This document shows positions 33,667-42,037 of a stretch of DNA of 64,000 nucleotides, piece by piece; the stretch's first letter is position 1; each line of letters begins with the position of its first letter. This DNA comes from Streptomyces sp. D2-8 (GTDB taxonomy: Bacteria > Actinomycetota > Actinomycetes > Streptomycetales > Streptomycetaceae): the NCBI RefSeq assembly GCF_023184515.1, contig NZ_JAAHBP010000020.1, positions 154,678 through 218,677 on the forward strand, read 5' to 3'. The notes under the pieces are model-generated. The model saw only the letters and a list, made by a program, of their open reading frames with translations. It did not search any database and was not told the DNA's origin. A program made the position numbers and the translations under genes.

Positions 33667-34215
33667 TCAGTGGGGGGCTTCGCCGCACTCCCGTGTGATG
33701 CCGGACCAGTCGCCGAGCCGGGCGAACACCTCTCGCGGGTCGATGCCGGCCCGTTCGAGCACCTCGACCGCGCGCGCCTGCGGGTCGACGACGATCGCCG
33801 CGAGCAGGTCGGCACCACGGGCCGGTCCGCCGCGCTCGGCGGCGCGTTCGCAGGCGTGCTCCATGCACGCGGCGGCGAGCGGGGAGAAGCCCGCCGTCTC
33901 CGTCACCACGGGGACGGCGCCGGAGTCCTCGACACCGCTCTGCCAGCGCAGGCCGTATCCGATGCTGCGCTGAACGAGATAGCCGAGCAGCCGCGCGATC
34001 TGCGGCCCCTCCCCGAAGACGGCACGCGCCTCGGGGTCGGACTCCAGCAGCGAGTGGAGCAGATGGGCGGTGTCGATCTGGCGGTCCCCGTCCCGGACGG
34101 CCCGGCGCCGGGCACCGCCGACCACCGACGCCAGCTCGTCACTGAGCCTGGCATCGTTGTCCACGCGCTGAATGCCGTGCTCATGGGCCGACTGCCGGGG
34201 GGTACGGGGTTGCAC
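33667..34215 (-). CDS. Clp N-terminal (Clp R) repeat protein
   Basis: 182 aa from GTG 34215 (a longer frame starts at 34251). Contains two Clp R repeats, each about 60 residues: LSDELASVVGGARRRAVRD then DTAHLLHSLLESDPEARAVF; and FSPLAAACMEHACERAAERG then LLAAIVVDPQARAVEVLERA. No AAA+ ATPase domain is present, so it is a stand-alone adaptor-like module rather than a ClpC. It may block or modulate substrate access to Clp proteases. Confidence 0.8.
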   Translation of the reverse strand: MQPRTPRQSAHEHGIQRVDNDARLSDELASVVGGARRRAVRDGDRQIDTAHLLHSLLESDPEARAVFGEGPQIARLLGYLVQRSIGYGLRWQSGVEDSGAVPVVTETAGFSPLAAACMEHACERAAERGGPARGADLLAAIVVDPQARAVEVLERAGIDPREVFARLGDWSGITRECGEAPH

Positions 34216-34438
34216 ATCCTCTACCCCATCAGTCCCGCGGGCCCGGGTCATCCCCGGCGGGAAGCATCTTCGCGTCCCACGGGAAGTGGACTCCCCCAGC
34301 CGGAATCTCCTCCTTGCGGAGGAGATCAGGCAGATGCGGATGGAGACCTCGGCGCGGCTGACAGTTCGTCAGTATTGAACATCGCGGCCACCGCGGCTAC
34401 GTTCCGCGACACCCAGCCCGACACGAAGAGGTGGTCGC

Positions 34439-34867
34439 ATGGCCGAAGTCAGCGCGGAGGCACGCATCGGGGCGCCGGCCGAGAAGGTGTGGGCCAGGCT
34501 CACGGACTGGTCCGCGTACGGCGAGTGGAACGCGACCCACACGAGCTTCCCGGCGGGCGGCCCGGAGCCCCTGGAAGTGGGCGCGACGTTCCAGGAGAAC
34601 ATGCGGCTCATGAACTTCCCGGCCGAGGTGGCCTGGACCGTCGAGGAACTGGAACCTGCGCGCGTGCTCGCCATCCGCGGCAAGGGCCCGATGGCGGTGA
34701 CCGTCGCGACGCGCTACACCCTCACCCCCGACGGCGACGCCACGACGGTCCGCATCGACGGTGAGTTCACGGGCGCGACGGTGTCCCTGATGGCGGGCAA
34801 GCTCAAGGACTCGGCCACGGCGGCCCTGCACGAGTCGCTGCGCAGGCTGGACGGACTGGTGACCTGA
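34439..34867 (+). CDS. SRPBCC-family protein (polyketide cyclase/Rv0910-like)
   Basis: 142 aa. START-like fold: AEVSAEARIGAPAEKVWARL opening, DWSAYGEWNATHTSFPAGG, and the long C-terminal helix LMAGKLKDSATAALHESLRR. Some members are annotated as toxins by similarity to Rv0910; I have no evidence for that here. Divergent from the Clp R gene, convergent with the PadR gene through a strong terminator. Confidence 0.85.
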   Translation: MAEVSAEARIGAPAEKVWARLTDWSAYGEWNATHTSFPAGGPEPLEVGATFQENMRLMNFPAEVAWTVEELEPARVLAIRGKGPMAVTVATRYTLTPDGDATTVRIDGEFTGATVSLMAGKLKDSATAALHESLRRLDGLVT

Positions 34868-34882
34868 CACCCGGGCACACCG

Positions 34883-34912
34883 AAGCGCCCCCGGACCACT
34901 CCGGGGGCGCTT
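34883..34912. terminator. Bidirectional terminator hairpin
   Basis: AAGCGCCCCCGGA (34883-34895) pairs perfectly with TCCGGGGGCGCTT (34900-34912), 13 pairs and a CCAC loop, followed by TCTTCT. Serves the convergent SRPBCC and PadR genes. Confidence 0.85.
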
Positions 34913-34927
34913 CTTCTCCCACGAGGT

Positions 34928-35563
34928 TCAGTCGTCGTCGGCGAGGATCAGATACAGCTTCTTGCGGGCCTCGTTGATGACGCCGAGCGCCTTCTCCCGC
35001 TGCTCCTTGCTGCCGGTCTTCCAGACCTGGCCGAAGGCCTCCATCAGACCGAAGCCGGCCTGACGGATCTCGCCGAGGGCCTCCCAGTCCACCCCGCGGG
35101 AGGCCTCCTCCCAGGGCGCCTCGGGCCCTTCCCCGGCAGCCTCGCGGCCCGCCTCGGTGAGCGAGAACAGCTTCTTGCCTCCTTCGGACGCGCTGACGAT
35201 CAGCCCCTCGTCCTCCAGCAACTGGAGGGTGGGGTACACCGAACCGGGGCTGGGCTTCCACGCCCCGCCGCTGCGCTCGGCGATCTCCTGGATCATCTCG
35301 TAGCCGTGCATCGGCCGGTCCTTCAGCAGGGCCAGGATCGAGGCGCGCACGTCACCGCGCCGCGCCCTCCCCCTTGGCCCCCCGCGCCCTCGTCCGCCCC
35401 AGGGGCCCGGACCGAAGCCCGGTCCGCCGGGGCCGCCCCAGCCGGGGCCACCGTGGCCGCCCGGCCCGAACGGGCCGAAGGCCGCACGCAGCCCTTCGAA
35501 GCCGCCCCGACCGTGGTGCGGGCCGCTGTGCCCATGTCCACGCTCGAATCCGTGGGTACGCAT
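34928..35563 (-). CDS. PadR-family regulator with Gly/Pro/His-rich N-terminus
   Basis: 211 aa. Residues 70-150: PadR wHTH (DVRASILALLKDRPMHGYEM, ERSGGAWKPSPGSVYPTLQL). Residues 1-70 are low complexity, rich in Gly, Pro, His (RGHGHSGPHHGRGG, GPGGPGFGPGPWGG). C-terminal helix DWEALGEIRQAGFGLMEAFG is the dimer arm. ATG 35563 follows GGGGAG. Operator palindrome lies upstream. Controls an unidentified stress or efflux gene, probably itself. Confidence 0.88.
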   Translation of the reverse strand: MRTHGFERGHGHSGPHHGRGGFEGLRAAFGPFGPGGHGGPGWGGPGGPGFGPGPWGGRGRGGPRGRARRGDVRASILALLKDRPMHGYEMIQEIAERSGGAWKPSPGSVYPTLQLLEDEGLIVSASEGGKKLFSLTEAGREAAGEGPEAPWEEASRGVDWEALGEIRQAGFGLMEAFGQVWKTGSKEQREKALGVINEARKKLYLILADDD

Positions 35564-35608
35564 CGCAACCACTCCCCATTCCATCGTTGATCTGTCGCGA
35601 TGCTTCAA

Positions 35609-35618
35609 CGATATATCG
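35609..35618. promoter_or_regulatory. PadR operator palindrome
   Basis: CGATATATCG, a perfect 10-bp palindrome, lies 46 bp before the PadR start. AT-rich palindromes of this type (ATATAT core) are typical PadR sites in Actinobacteria. It sits between the PadR and the divergent MBL-hydrolase gene. Confidence 0.6.
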
Positions 35619-35759
35619 GTAAAGCTCGACTGACAAGGCTCTCCTCGCGGGGCATCGGGGCTCTGGCGCGATCGGCGACAGGCAGCAACGCCCCCCGCAC
35701 CGGACCCTGTTCATCTGAGAGATCACCTCCCGCGTGGAAGGCATGGCAGGATCGCGGCC

Positions 35760-36617
35760 ATGCCCCTCAGAGCTCCCCGCCTCTGGATCGGCTCGACCGA
35801 GATCGTCGCCCTCGCCGACGGCGAAGGCCCGTTCTTCTCCCCGCGCACCGAGGCCTTCCCCGAGGCCACGGCCGCTCAGTGGGCGGAAGCCGACCGCTAC
35901 GACCCGGGCGCGGTCGACGCCGAAGGCCGCTGGCGGCTCCAGTTCCGCGCGTACGCGATCCGCAGCGAAAGGGGCCTCACCGTCGTGGACGCCGGGATCG
36001 GTCCGGCGGACAGCCCGGCCGCCTCGTGGGCGCCCGTGCCTGGTGCGCTCCCCGAGTCGCTCGCCGCCGCGGGCATCGACCCGGCCGACGTCGACACCGT
36101 GGTGCTCACACATCTGCACACCGACCACGTCGGGTGGGCGGTCGTGACCGAGGCGGCCGTCCCCTCAGCGGGCGGCGCGGTGGACGGCACCACTTCGACC
36201 GGCGGCCGCCGACCCTACTTCCCGAACGCCGAATACCTGCTCCAGCGGGCCGAGTTCGACGCCCTCGACGCGCTCAACCCGCAGCTTCGCGAGACCCTCA
36301 CCGACCCGCTCGCGGCCGCCGGTCGGCTCCGGCTCCTCGACGGGGACACGCCGCTGCGCGCCGGGCGCGCGGTTGCCACGCCCGGTCATACGCCCGGGCA
36401 CCAGAGCGTGCTGGTCGCCGACGGCCGCGAGCTGGCGCTCGTCACCGGCGACCTCCTGGTGCACGCGCTCCAGCTGCTCCACCCCGAGCTCGCCTACACG
36501 CACGAGACCGACCCCGAGGCGGCCAGGCACTCGAGGGAGCGCATGCTCGGCCGCGAAACCGCCACCACGCTGCACCTGGCGACACCGCATCTGACGGAGC
36601 CCTTCCACTCGGCGTGA
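35760..36617 (+). CDS. Metallo-beta-lactamase-fold hydrolase
   Basis: 285 aa. The metal signature HxHxDH is VVLTHLHTDHVGWAVV, followed by the third His in GHTPGHQSVL and a metal Asp in VTGDLLVHAL. The group hydrolyses lactones, thioesters or phosphoesters. ATG 35760 follows AGGATCGCGGCC. Substrate not predictable. Confidence 0.88.
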   Translation: MPLRAPRLWIGSTEIVALADGEGPFFSPRTEAFPEATAAQWAEADRYDPGAVDAEGRWRLQFRAYAIRSERGLTVVDAGIGPADSPAASWAPVPGALPESLAAAGIDPADVDTVVLTHLHTDHVGWAVVTEAAVPSAGGAVDGTTSTGGRRPYFPNAEYLLQRAEFDALDALNPQLRETLTDPLAAAGRLRLLDGDTPLRAGRAVATPGHTPGHQSVLVADGRELALVTGDLLVHALQLLHPELAYTHETDPEAARHSRERMLGRETATTLHLATPHLTEPFHSA

Positions 36618-36821
36618 CCGCGGCCGCGTCGGCGTTGTCGCGCGGAGGGCTTTCGGCGGCGCCGATGCCCGCGCGTACGCCTGCCGGAAACCGGGCTTGG
36701 TCCAGGGTGGTCGCCGATGCACGGAACCTTCGCCGATACAGGCCACCCGGCCGGCAGAACCGGGCCAGTGCTCGCGAATTGGCCTTGGCATGTGGCTTCG
36801 CGGGAGCCATAGCGTCGGGGC

Positions 36822-37640
36822 ATGCGGATCCGAATCGTCGACGCCTTCACCGATCGCCCCTTCTCCGGCAACCCGGCCGGGGTCCTGCTCCTGACCGGCG
36901 CGGACACCTTCCCGGACGACAGCTGGCTCCAGAACGTCGCCTTGGAGGTCAACCACGCCGAGACCGCGTTCGCCCATCCCCTCCCCGAGGGCGGCGCGGC
37001 CGACTGGGCCCTGCGCTGGTTCACTCCGGCCGCCGAGGTCGCGATGTGCGGTCACGCGACCCTGGCCACCGCCCACGTCCTGCACACCACCGGCACCCAC
37101 GAGGGCCCGGTCCGTTTCGCAACGCGCAGCGGCGTCCTCGTCGCCACGCCCGCCGGGGACGGCTCGCTCACGCTGGACTTCCCGACCGCCCCGCTCACCC
37201 CGGTCGACCCGCCCGGCGGCCTCGCCGAGGCTCTGGGCGCCGAGCCGCTCACGGTCCTCGACACCGGTCCGAACGTGGGCGACCTGCTGGTCGAGGTCGC
37301 GGACGAGAAGACGGTGCACGGCCTCACCCCCGATCTGAAGGCCCTCACCGCTCATTCCGAGCGCGGCGTCATCGCCACGGCCCGCGCCGAGGACCCGGCC
37401 CGGGGCTACGACTTCGTCTCCCGCTGCTTCTTCCCGAACGTCGGCATCGACGAGGACCCGGTGACCGGCAGCGCCCACACCGCGCTGGCCCCGTTCTGGT
37501 CCGAGCGCCTCGGCCGCCCCGGCCTCACCGGCCTCCAGGCCTCACCCCGCTCCGGCCGCGTCCGCACGGAGCTGCGCGGCGACCGCACCCTGCTGACCGG
37601 CAGGGCGGTCACCGTCATCGAGGGCGACCTGCTGGCCTGA
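36822..37640 (+). CDS. PhzF-family isomerase-like protein
   Basis: 272 aa. Two diaminopimelate-epimerase-like domains. N-terminal VDAFTDRPFSGNPAGVLLL and VNHAETAFA with the catalytic Glu; second-domain loop MCGHATLATAHVL and C-terminal GIDEDPVTGSAHTAL. PhzF isomerises an early phenazine intermediate; no other phenazine genes are nearby, so the substrate here is unknown. ATG 36822 is the first good start. Confidence 0.88.
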   Translation: MRIRIVDAFTDRPFSGNPAGVLLLTGADTFPDDSWLQNVALEVNHAETAFAHPLPEGGAADWALRWFTPAAEVAMCGHATLATAHVLHTTGTHEGPVRFATRSGVLVATPAGDGSLTLDFPTAPLTPVDPPGGLAEALGAEPLTVLDTGPNVGDLLVEVADEKTVHGLTPDLKALTAHSERGVIATARAEDPARGYDFVSRCFFPNVGIDEDPVTGSAHTALAPFWSERLGRPGLTGLQASPRSGRVRTELRGDRTLLTGRAVTVIEGDLLA

Positions 37641-37650
37641 GCACGGCGAA

Positions 37651-37677
37651 GGGGCGTGCGACACCGTCGTACGCCCC
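37651..37677. terminator. Bidirectional terminator hairpin
   Basis: GGGGCGTGCGAC (37651-37662) pairs with GTCGTACGCCCC (37666-37677), 12 positions with one G-T, between convergent PhzF and CPBP genes. Confidence 0.75.
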
Positions 37678-37690
37678 TGACCTCATTCCG

Positions 37691-38503
37691 TCACGCCGTC
37701 GGCAGCCAGCCCACCTTGCCCGCCAGCAGCGCGTACCCGACGAACGCCCCGATGTCGAGCAGCGAGTGGGCCACCACGAGCGGGCCGACGCGCCCCCAGC
37801 GGCGGTAGAGCCAGACGAAGACGACGCCCATGACCATGTTCCCGATGAAGCCGCCGATGCCCTGGTAGAGGTGGTACGAGCCGCGCAGTACGGAGCTGCC
37901 GGCCATGGCGGCCACCGGGGTCCAGCCCAGCTGGCCCATGCGGCGCAGCAGGTAGCCGACGACGATCACCTCCTCCAGTACGGCGTTCTGAATCGCCGAA
38001 AGGATCAGCACGGGGTACTTCCACCACACCGCCGGCAGCGCCTCGGGCACCACGGTGAGGTTGAAGCCGAGGCCGCGGGCCGCGAGGTAGAAGGCGATGC
38101 CGGTGCTGCCGATGACCGCCGCGATCGCCGCGCCGCGGCCGAGGTCGGGCCAGGGGCGGGTGCGGTCGAAGCCGATCGTGCGCAGGCTCGCGCCCTCGCG
38201 CAGCAGGAAGTGCGCGACGAGCGCGACGGGCACCAGCGCCGTGGTGATCCCGAACAGCTGCCAGGCGAGGTCGAGCCAGGGCCGGCCGGGCGCGGCCGAG
38301 GCGTTCATCGTGGCCGCCTGGTCCTTGAGCCCGCCCGGCTTGGTGACCGACCCGACGAAGCTGATCAGCGCGGACACTCCGCTCGCGCCCAGCGACAGCG
38401 CGAGGACCAGCAGCGTCTCGTTGCGGAGCATCCTCCGTGAGAGCCCCTGCCGGGGAATGGAATCGCCCACCGGGCTCGCCTCCGCCTGCACACCTGCCTC
38501 CAC
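37691..38503 (-). CDS. CPBP-family intramembrane metalloprotease
   Basis: 270 aa, about seven hydrophobic helices. The CPBP (CAAX-like) motifs are VLEEVIVVGYLLRRMGQ (EExxxxxY), RGSYHLYQGIGGFIGN (His) and VVAHSLLD (His plus Asp). These enzymes cleave prenylated or leader peptides within the membrane, or act in bacteriocin immunity. Stand-alone; substrate unknown. Confidence 0.85.
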   Translation of the reverse strand: MEAGVQAEASPVGDSIPRQGLSRRMLRNETLLVLALSLGASGVSALISFVGSVTKPGGLKDQAATMNASAAPGRPWLDLAWQLFGITTALVPVALVAHFLLREGASLRTIGFDRTRPWPDLGRGAAIAAVIGSTGIAFYLAARGLGFNLTVVPEALPAVWWKYPVLILSAIQNAVLEEVIVVGYLLRRMGQLGWTPVAAMAGSSVLRGSYHLYQGIGGFIGNMVMGVVFVWLYRRWGRVGPLVVAHSLLDIGAFVGYALLAGKVGWLPTA

Positions 38504-38559
38504 TTCACCGACCTGTCGGATCAGTATGGCGGCAGCAGGATGTCACCCCGGCGGCGGCG

Positions 38560-40077
38560 TCAGCCCAGCGACACCGGCTCCGGCAGTCCCACGGGCCAGC
38601 TGTGCACCGGGTCCCCCTTGTGCATCAGCTCGCGGTAACGCCGGGTCGTGGCGGCCAGCGCGTCGTCCCGGGAGAGGCCGGCGTCCAGTGCCGTGTGGAA
38701 GGTGGCGGCCTGCCAGCTCGCCCCGTTCACCCTGCGCCGGCAGCGCTCCTCGATCACACCCAGGTACAGATCGCGGTCGGCCGGCTCGACGCCCCAGGCG
38801 TCCAGCCCGGCCTCGGCGAGCGGCAGCAGCTCGTCGCGGATCAGGTTCACCGCGTCGACCTCGGTGGTGCCGCTGTACCGGCCGCGCCGGGGCCAGGTGA
38901 AGCGGGCGTCGATGCCGTCCTTGCACGCGGCGTCGAAGTTGGCGGCGGCCGCCTCGAACGGCAGCCGGGTCCACACCGGCCGGGACTCCTCGGCGAGGGC
39001 CCGGACGACCCCGTAGAAGAAGGCCGCGTTGGCGATGACGTCGATGACCGTGGGTCCGGCCGGCAGGACGCGGTTCTCCACACGCAGGTGCGGGACGCCG
39101 TCGGCGATACCGTAGACCGGGCGGTTCCAGCGGTAGATCGTGCCGTTGTGCAGGACGAGTTCGGCGAGTGACGGCGTGCCGCCCTGGTCGAGTACCTTCA
39201 GCGGGTCCTCGTCGTCGCAGATCGGCAGCAGGGCCGGGTAGTAGCGCAGGTTCTCCTCGAAAAGGTCGTACGCCGAGGTGACCCAGCGCTCCCCGAACCA
39301 GGTGCGCGGCCGGACGCCCTGGGCCTGGAGCTCGGGCGGGCGGGTGTCGGTGGACTGCTGGAACAGCGGGGGCCGCGACTCGCGCCACAGCTCGCGGCCG
39401 AAGAGGAAGGGCGAGTTGGCGCCGACCGCGATCTGCGCGGCGGCGACCGCCTGGGCCGCGTTCCACACGTCGGCGAAGCGGGCCGGGGTGACCTGGAGGT
39501 GCAGTTGCACGGAGGTGCAGGCGGCCTCCGGCGCGATGGACTTCGAGGTGCAGCTCAGGTGCTCCACGCCCTCGATGTCGAGGGTGAACTCCTCGCCGCG
39601 GGCGGCCACGATCTGATCGTTGAGGAGGGTGTACCGGTCGACGTCGGAGAGGTTCGACGACACCAGGTCGTCACGGTCGAGAGTCGGCAGAATACCGATC
39701 ATCACAATACCGGCGTCGACCTCGCCCGCTTTTCGGTCGGCATATGCCAGTGACGTACGGAGTTCCTCCGCGAGGCGGTCGAAAACCCGGCCCCCCAGAC
39801 GATGTGGAGGGATGTTGACTTCCAGGTTGAACATGGCGAGTTCTGTTTGGAAGTCGCGACTCGCGATGCGTTCGAGGACTTGCCCGTTCAACATTTTCGG
39901 CATGCCGTCGGCGCCCGCGAGATTCAATTCGATCTCCAGCCCCATGAGGTTCTTGGGGCGGTCGAACCGCTTCTCCGCCAGGAGTCGCTCCAAGCCCGTC
40001 AGGCACCGACGCAGCTTGTCGCGGTAGCGCTGGCGATCGGACAGGTCGAACCGGCCTGCCGCGACCTTCTCCCCCAT
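38560..40077 (-). CDS. GCS2-family glutamate--cysteine ligase-like enzyme
   Basis: 505 aa. GCS2 core: NLMGLEIELNLAGADGMPK near the N-terminus (Glu-rich Mg/ATP site), VNIPPHRLGG, VQLHLQVTPARF, and the RVENRVLPAGPTVIDVIANA strand. Such enzymes join glutamate (or related) to an amine using ATP, as in gamma-glutamylcysteine or ergothioneine (EgtA) formation. Streptomyces use mycothiol, so the amine partner is uncertain. ATG 40077 follows GGAAGGA. Confidence 0.85.
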   Translation of the reverse strand: MGEKVAAGRFDLSDRQRYRDKLRRCLTGLERLLAEKRFDRPKNLMGLEIELNLAGADGMPKMLNGQVLERIASRDFQTELAMFNLEVNIPPHRLGGRVFDRLAEELRTSLAYADRKAGEVDAGIVMIGILPTLDRDDLVSSNLSDVDRYTLLNDQIVAARGEEFTLDIEGVEHLSCTSKSIAPEAACTSVQLHLQVTPARFADVWNAAQAVAAAQIAVGANSPFLFGRELWRESRPPLFQQSTDTRPPELQAQGVRPRTWFGERWVTSAYDLFEENLRYYPALLPICDDEDPLKVLDQGGTPSLAELVLHNGTIYRWNRPVYGIADGVPHLRVENRVLPAGPTVIDVIANAAFFYGVVRALAEESRPVWTRLPFEAAAANFDAACKDGIDARFTWPRRGRYSGTTEVDAVNLIRDELLPLAEAGLDAWGVEPADRDLYLGVIEERCRRRVNGASWQAATFHTALDAGLSRDDALAATTRRYRELMHKGDPVHSWPVGLPEPVSLG

Positions 40078-40622
40078 TGAAGCGTCCTTCCTCGGATGAT
40101 GCGGGCCGGGATCCGCCCGCCGGGGCCCCGGTCAGGTGGAGGATGCCCAGTGAAAGCGATCGATAACGTCCCGGGCGGACCCGGCGACCGCTACGCTGGT
40201 CACGTGTGACCGGTGGCACATTCACTAGGCATGACACACAGGACAGGTTTCGGGGCCCGGGAACTCGTGAAAAACGCCGACGAGAATGGGCCGACCGACC
40301 TGCGGGCATTGGCCGAGGTCATCGCCGTGCACCCCCGTCAGGAACCGGGATAATTCTCGCGTATCGCCGACCGAATGTACCCTTGTTCTACTCACCGGAA
40401 ACGGCTAGACGAAACACAGTCTGAACCCGTGTCGTATAAACTCCGCGAACAAGGCAGAAGGTTGGCGCCCACGGTCGATGGGTCCTGCCGTCGAGGCGAC
40501 GCGGACCCCACCCCCCTCTCGTTCACATGACCTGGCCCCTGCCTCTCTGACCCTCGTGAGCTGACAGCGCCGTCCGCCCCCGCCCTCGCGCCACCGTGCC
40601 TTTGAATGAGAGGCGACCCACC
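40078..40622. promoter_or_regulatory. 545-bp gap with promoter-like elements and a small ORF
   Basis: Holds TACGCT (40192-40197) directly followed by the inverted repeat GGTCAC-GT-GTGACC (40198-40211), which looks like a promoter with overlapping operator. A 40-codon ORF (40231-40353, ATG to TAA, ending VIAVHPRQEPG) lies just downstream on the plus strand; codon bias is weak, so translation is uncertain. Nothing else is recognised. Confidence 0.35.
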
Positions 40623-41207
40623 ATGCCGCTGCATGTCCCTCCGGCTCCCGCGCCCGCACTCCGTTCCGTCCTCACTGCGCTCTCCTCTCCCACCGCGGTC
40701 CGCGAAGCCCGAACTCCCTCCCTGCTCGGCACCCAGGGACCCGCCACACCCGAGCTCCCCCTGCCCGTGCACGTCCTCGACCACGTCACGGCCGAGGGCG
40801 TGTCCGCGACCCGGCTGGCCGGGTGGCGCTTCCTGATCCGCTGCGGCGACCGCGCCGTGGCCGCGGCGGAGACGATGCTGACTCCCGACGGCTGGGCCTT
40901 CTCGCACTTCTTCGAGGGCCCGTACATCACCTCCACCGAGCGCGCCCTGCGCCAGGCCGAGGCGATGCCGCAGCCGTACCAGCCCCGCCTGCTGTCGGTG
41001 CCCAGCCTGTACATGCTGACGCTCTGGCTGCACGAGGAGTGCACCGCGGACGGTGCCACCGGCCACCCCGCCGCCACCGACCTGCTCGTCCCGCTGGCGC
41101 CGGCGCCTCCCGGTATCGCGGCCCACCGCCCGCACCGCGTCGCCGAACTGCTCCCGGTGCTGACCCACCGGGCGGCTCCCACCAGACTGCTCGGCTCACC
41201 CGCCTGA
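40623..41207 (+). CDS. Streptomyces conserved hypothetical protein (194 aa)
   Basis: ATG 40623 follows GAGAGG; a GTG at 40596 is an earlier in-frame option. The protein has no recognised domain. A short Pro/Ala N-terminus precedes a mixed alpha/beta core with WRFLIRCGDRAVAAAETMLT, WAFSHFFEGPYITSTERAL and LLSVPSLYMLTLWLHEECTA, patterns typical of Streptomyces-only proteins. A strong terminator follows. Unknown function. Confidence 0.6.
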   Translation: MPLHVPPAPAPALRSVLTALSSPTAVREARTPSLLGTQGPATPELPLPVHVLDHVTAEGVSATRLAGWRFLIRCGDRAVAAAETMLTPDGWAFSHFFEGPYITSTERALRQAEAMPQPYQPRLLSVPSLYMLTLWLHEECTADGATGHPAATDLLVPLAPAPPGIAAHRPHRVAELLPVLTHRAAPTRLLGSPA

Positions 41208-41229
41208 AGCGCCGCACGGTTCCCCCGCA

Positions 41230-41256
41230 CCCCGTCGCCGAATTCCGGCGACGGGG
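41230..41256 (+). terminator. Terminator hairpin after 194-aa gene
   Basis: CCCCGTCGCCG (41230-41240) pairs with CGGCGACGGGG (41246-41256), 11 perfect pairs with loop AATTC, followed by TCGTTCTCTT. Confidence 0.8.
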
Positions 41257-41277
41257 TCGTTCTCTTACCGCCCCGCC

Positions 41278-41345
41278 GCTCGCACGATCGCTTTATCGCT
41301 CACACGATCGCTCGTACGAGCACGCAATAGCTCGCACGAGCCGTA
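41278..41345. repeat. Helically spaced repeats upstream of DUF5999 gene
   Basis: GCTCGCACGATCGCT (41278-41292) and GCTCACACGATCGCT (41298-41312) are 20 bp apart; related GCTCGTACGA (41310) and GCTCGCACGA (41330) follow, again 20 bp apart. GCTCGTACGAGC (41310-41321) is a palindrome. A protein could bind the same face at each copy. Confidence 0.5.
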
Positions 41346-41538
41346 CATGGTGCCGACCCGAGCGGACTAGCCCCATTCGGCCACTGCGAACCACCCGAAG
41401 GGACAGTGCAGTTGGGATGAACCGTCCGCCCGGGTGATGCGTCATGAACCTGTGAGAAGTGGTGCCGCGAAATCCCTGCGGATTGACGCCCGTGGGGCAA
41501 CACTGGGTTCCGACGACTTATCACAACGGGGGGCGGCC

Positions 41539-41826
41539 ATGAACGACACTTCTAGCCGCGGAACAGACACGACAGCCGACTCAGTCTCATCGTCCATCTC
41601 GACCCAGCGAAAGATCCCACCCATGTGCCAGCACCAGACCCAGTGCCCCTCAGCAGACTCCGCCGACCGGGAATCCGCCCGCCTCGTGGCGCACCACCCG
41701 GAGCAGGGATGGAGCCTGCTGTGCAACGGCGTGGTGCTCTTCGAGGACACCGGCGAGCTGCTGCCGGACGGCCGGGCCATCGCCCCGCACCGTCCGCTGG
41801 CCGGCCAGGTGATGACGGCCGCCTGA
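41539..41826 (+). CDS. DUF5999 protein
   Basis: A small Streptomyces protein. The conserved part begins MCQHQTQCPSADSADRESA and continues LVAHHPEQGWSLLCNGVVLF. ATG 41539 follows GGGGGGCGG and adds 28 residues; the ATG at 41623 starts at the conserved region exactly and is the alternative (67 aa). The Cys pair near the start may bind metal. Function unknown; frequent in streptomycete genomes. Confidence 0.75.
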   Translation: MNDTSSRGTDTTADSVSSSISTQRKIPPMCQHQTQCPSADSADRESARLVAHHPEQGWSLLCNGVVLFEDTGELLPDGRAIAPHRPLAGQVMTAA

Positions 41827-42037
41827 GGCCGCTCGGCGGGGTGAGGCCCCCGCCGGCAGACAGGAGGGGCCGGCCGCAGGACACCCTGCGCACCGGCCCC
41901 GACGTATGTCCGGACGTCGTCACTCACCGTCACCTCCCGCGACCTCCCGTTCCCGGTTCGCACGCCTTCCCACGGATGCCCGTTTTCCGGAAGACTCCTG
42001 GAAGTTTCGCGGTCACCCGTCGACGGAGGTGGGGCAA

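Noticed and set aside
34883..34912. Hairpin near PadR as an operator
   Set aside because: Long GC stem with T-rich tail between convergent genes is a terminator.
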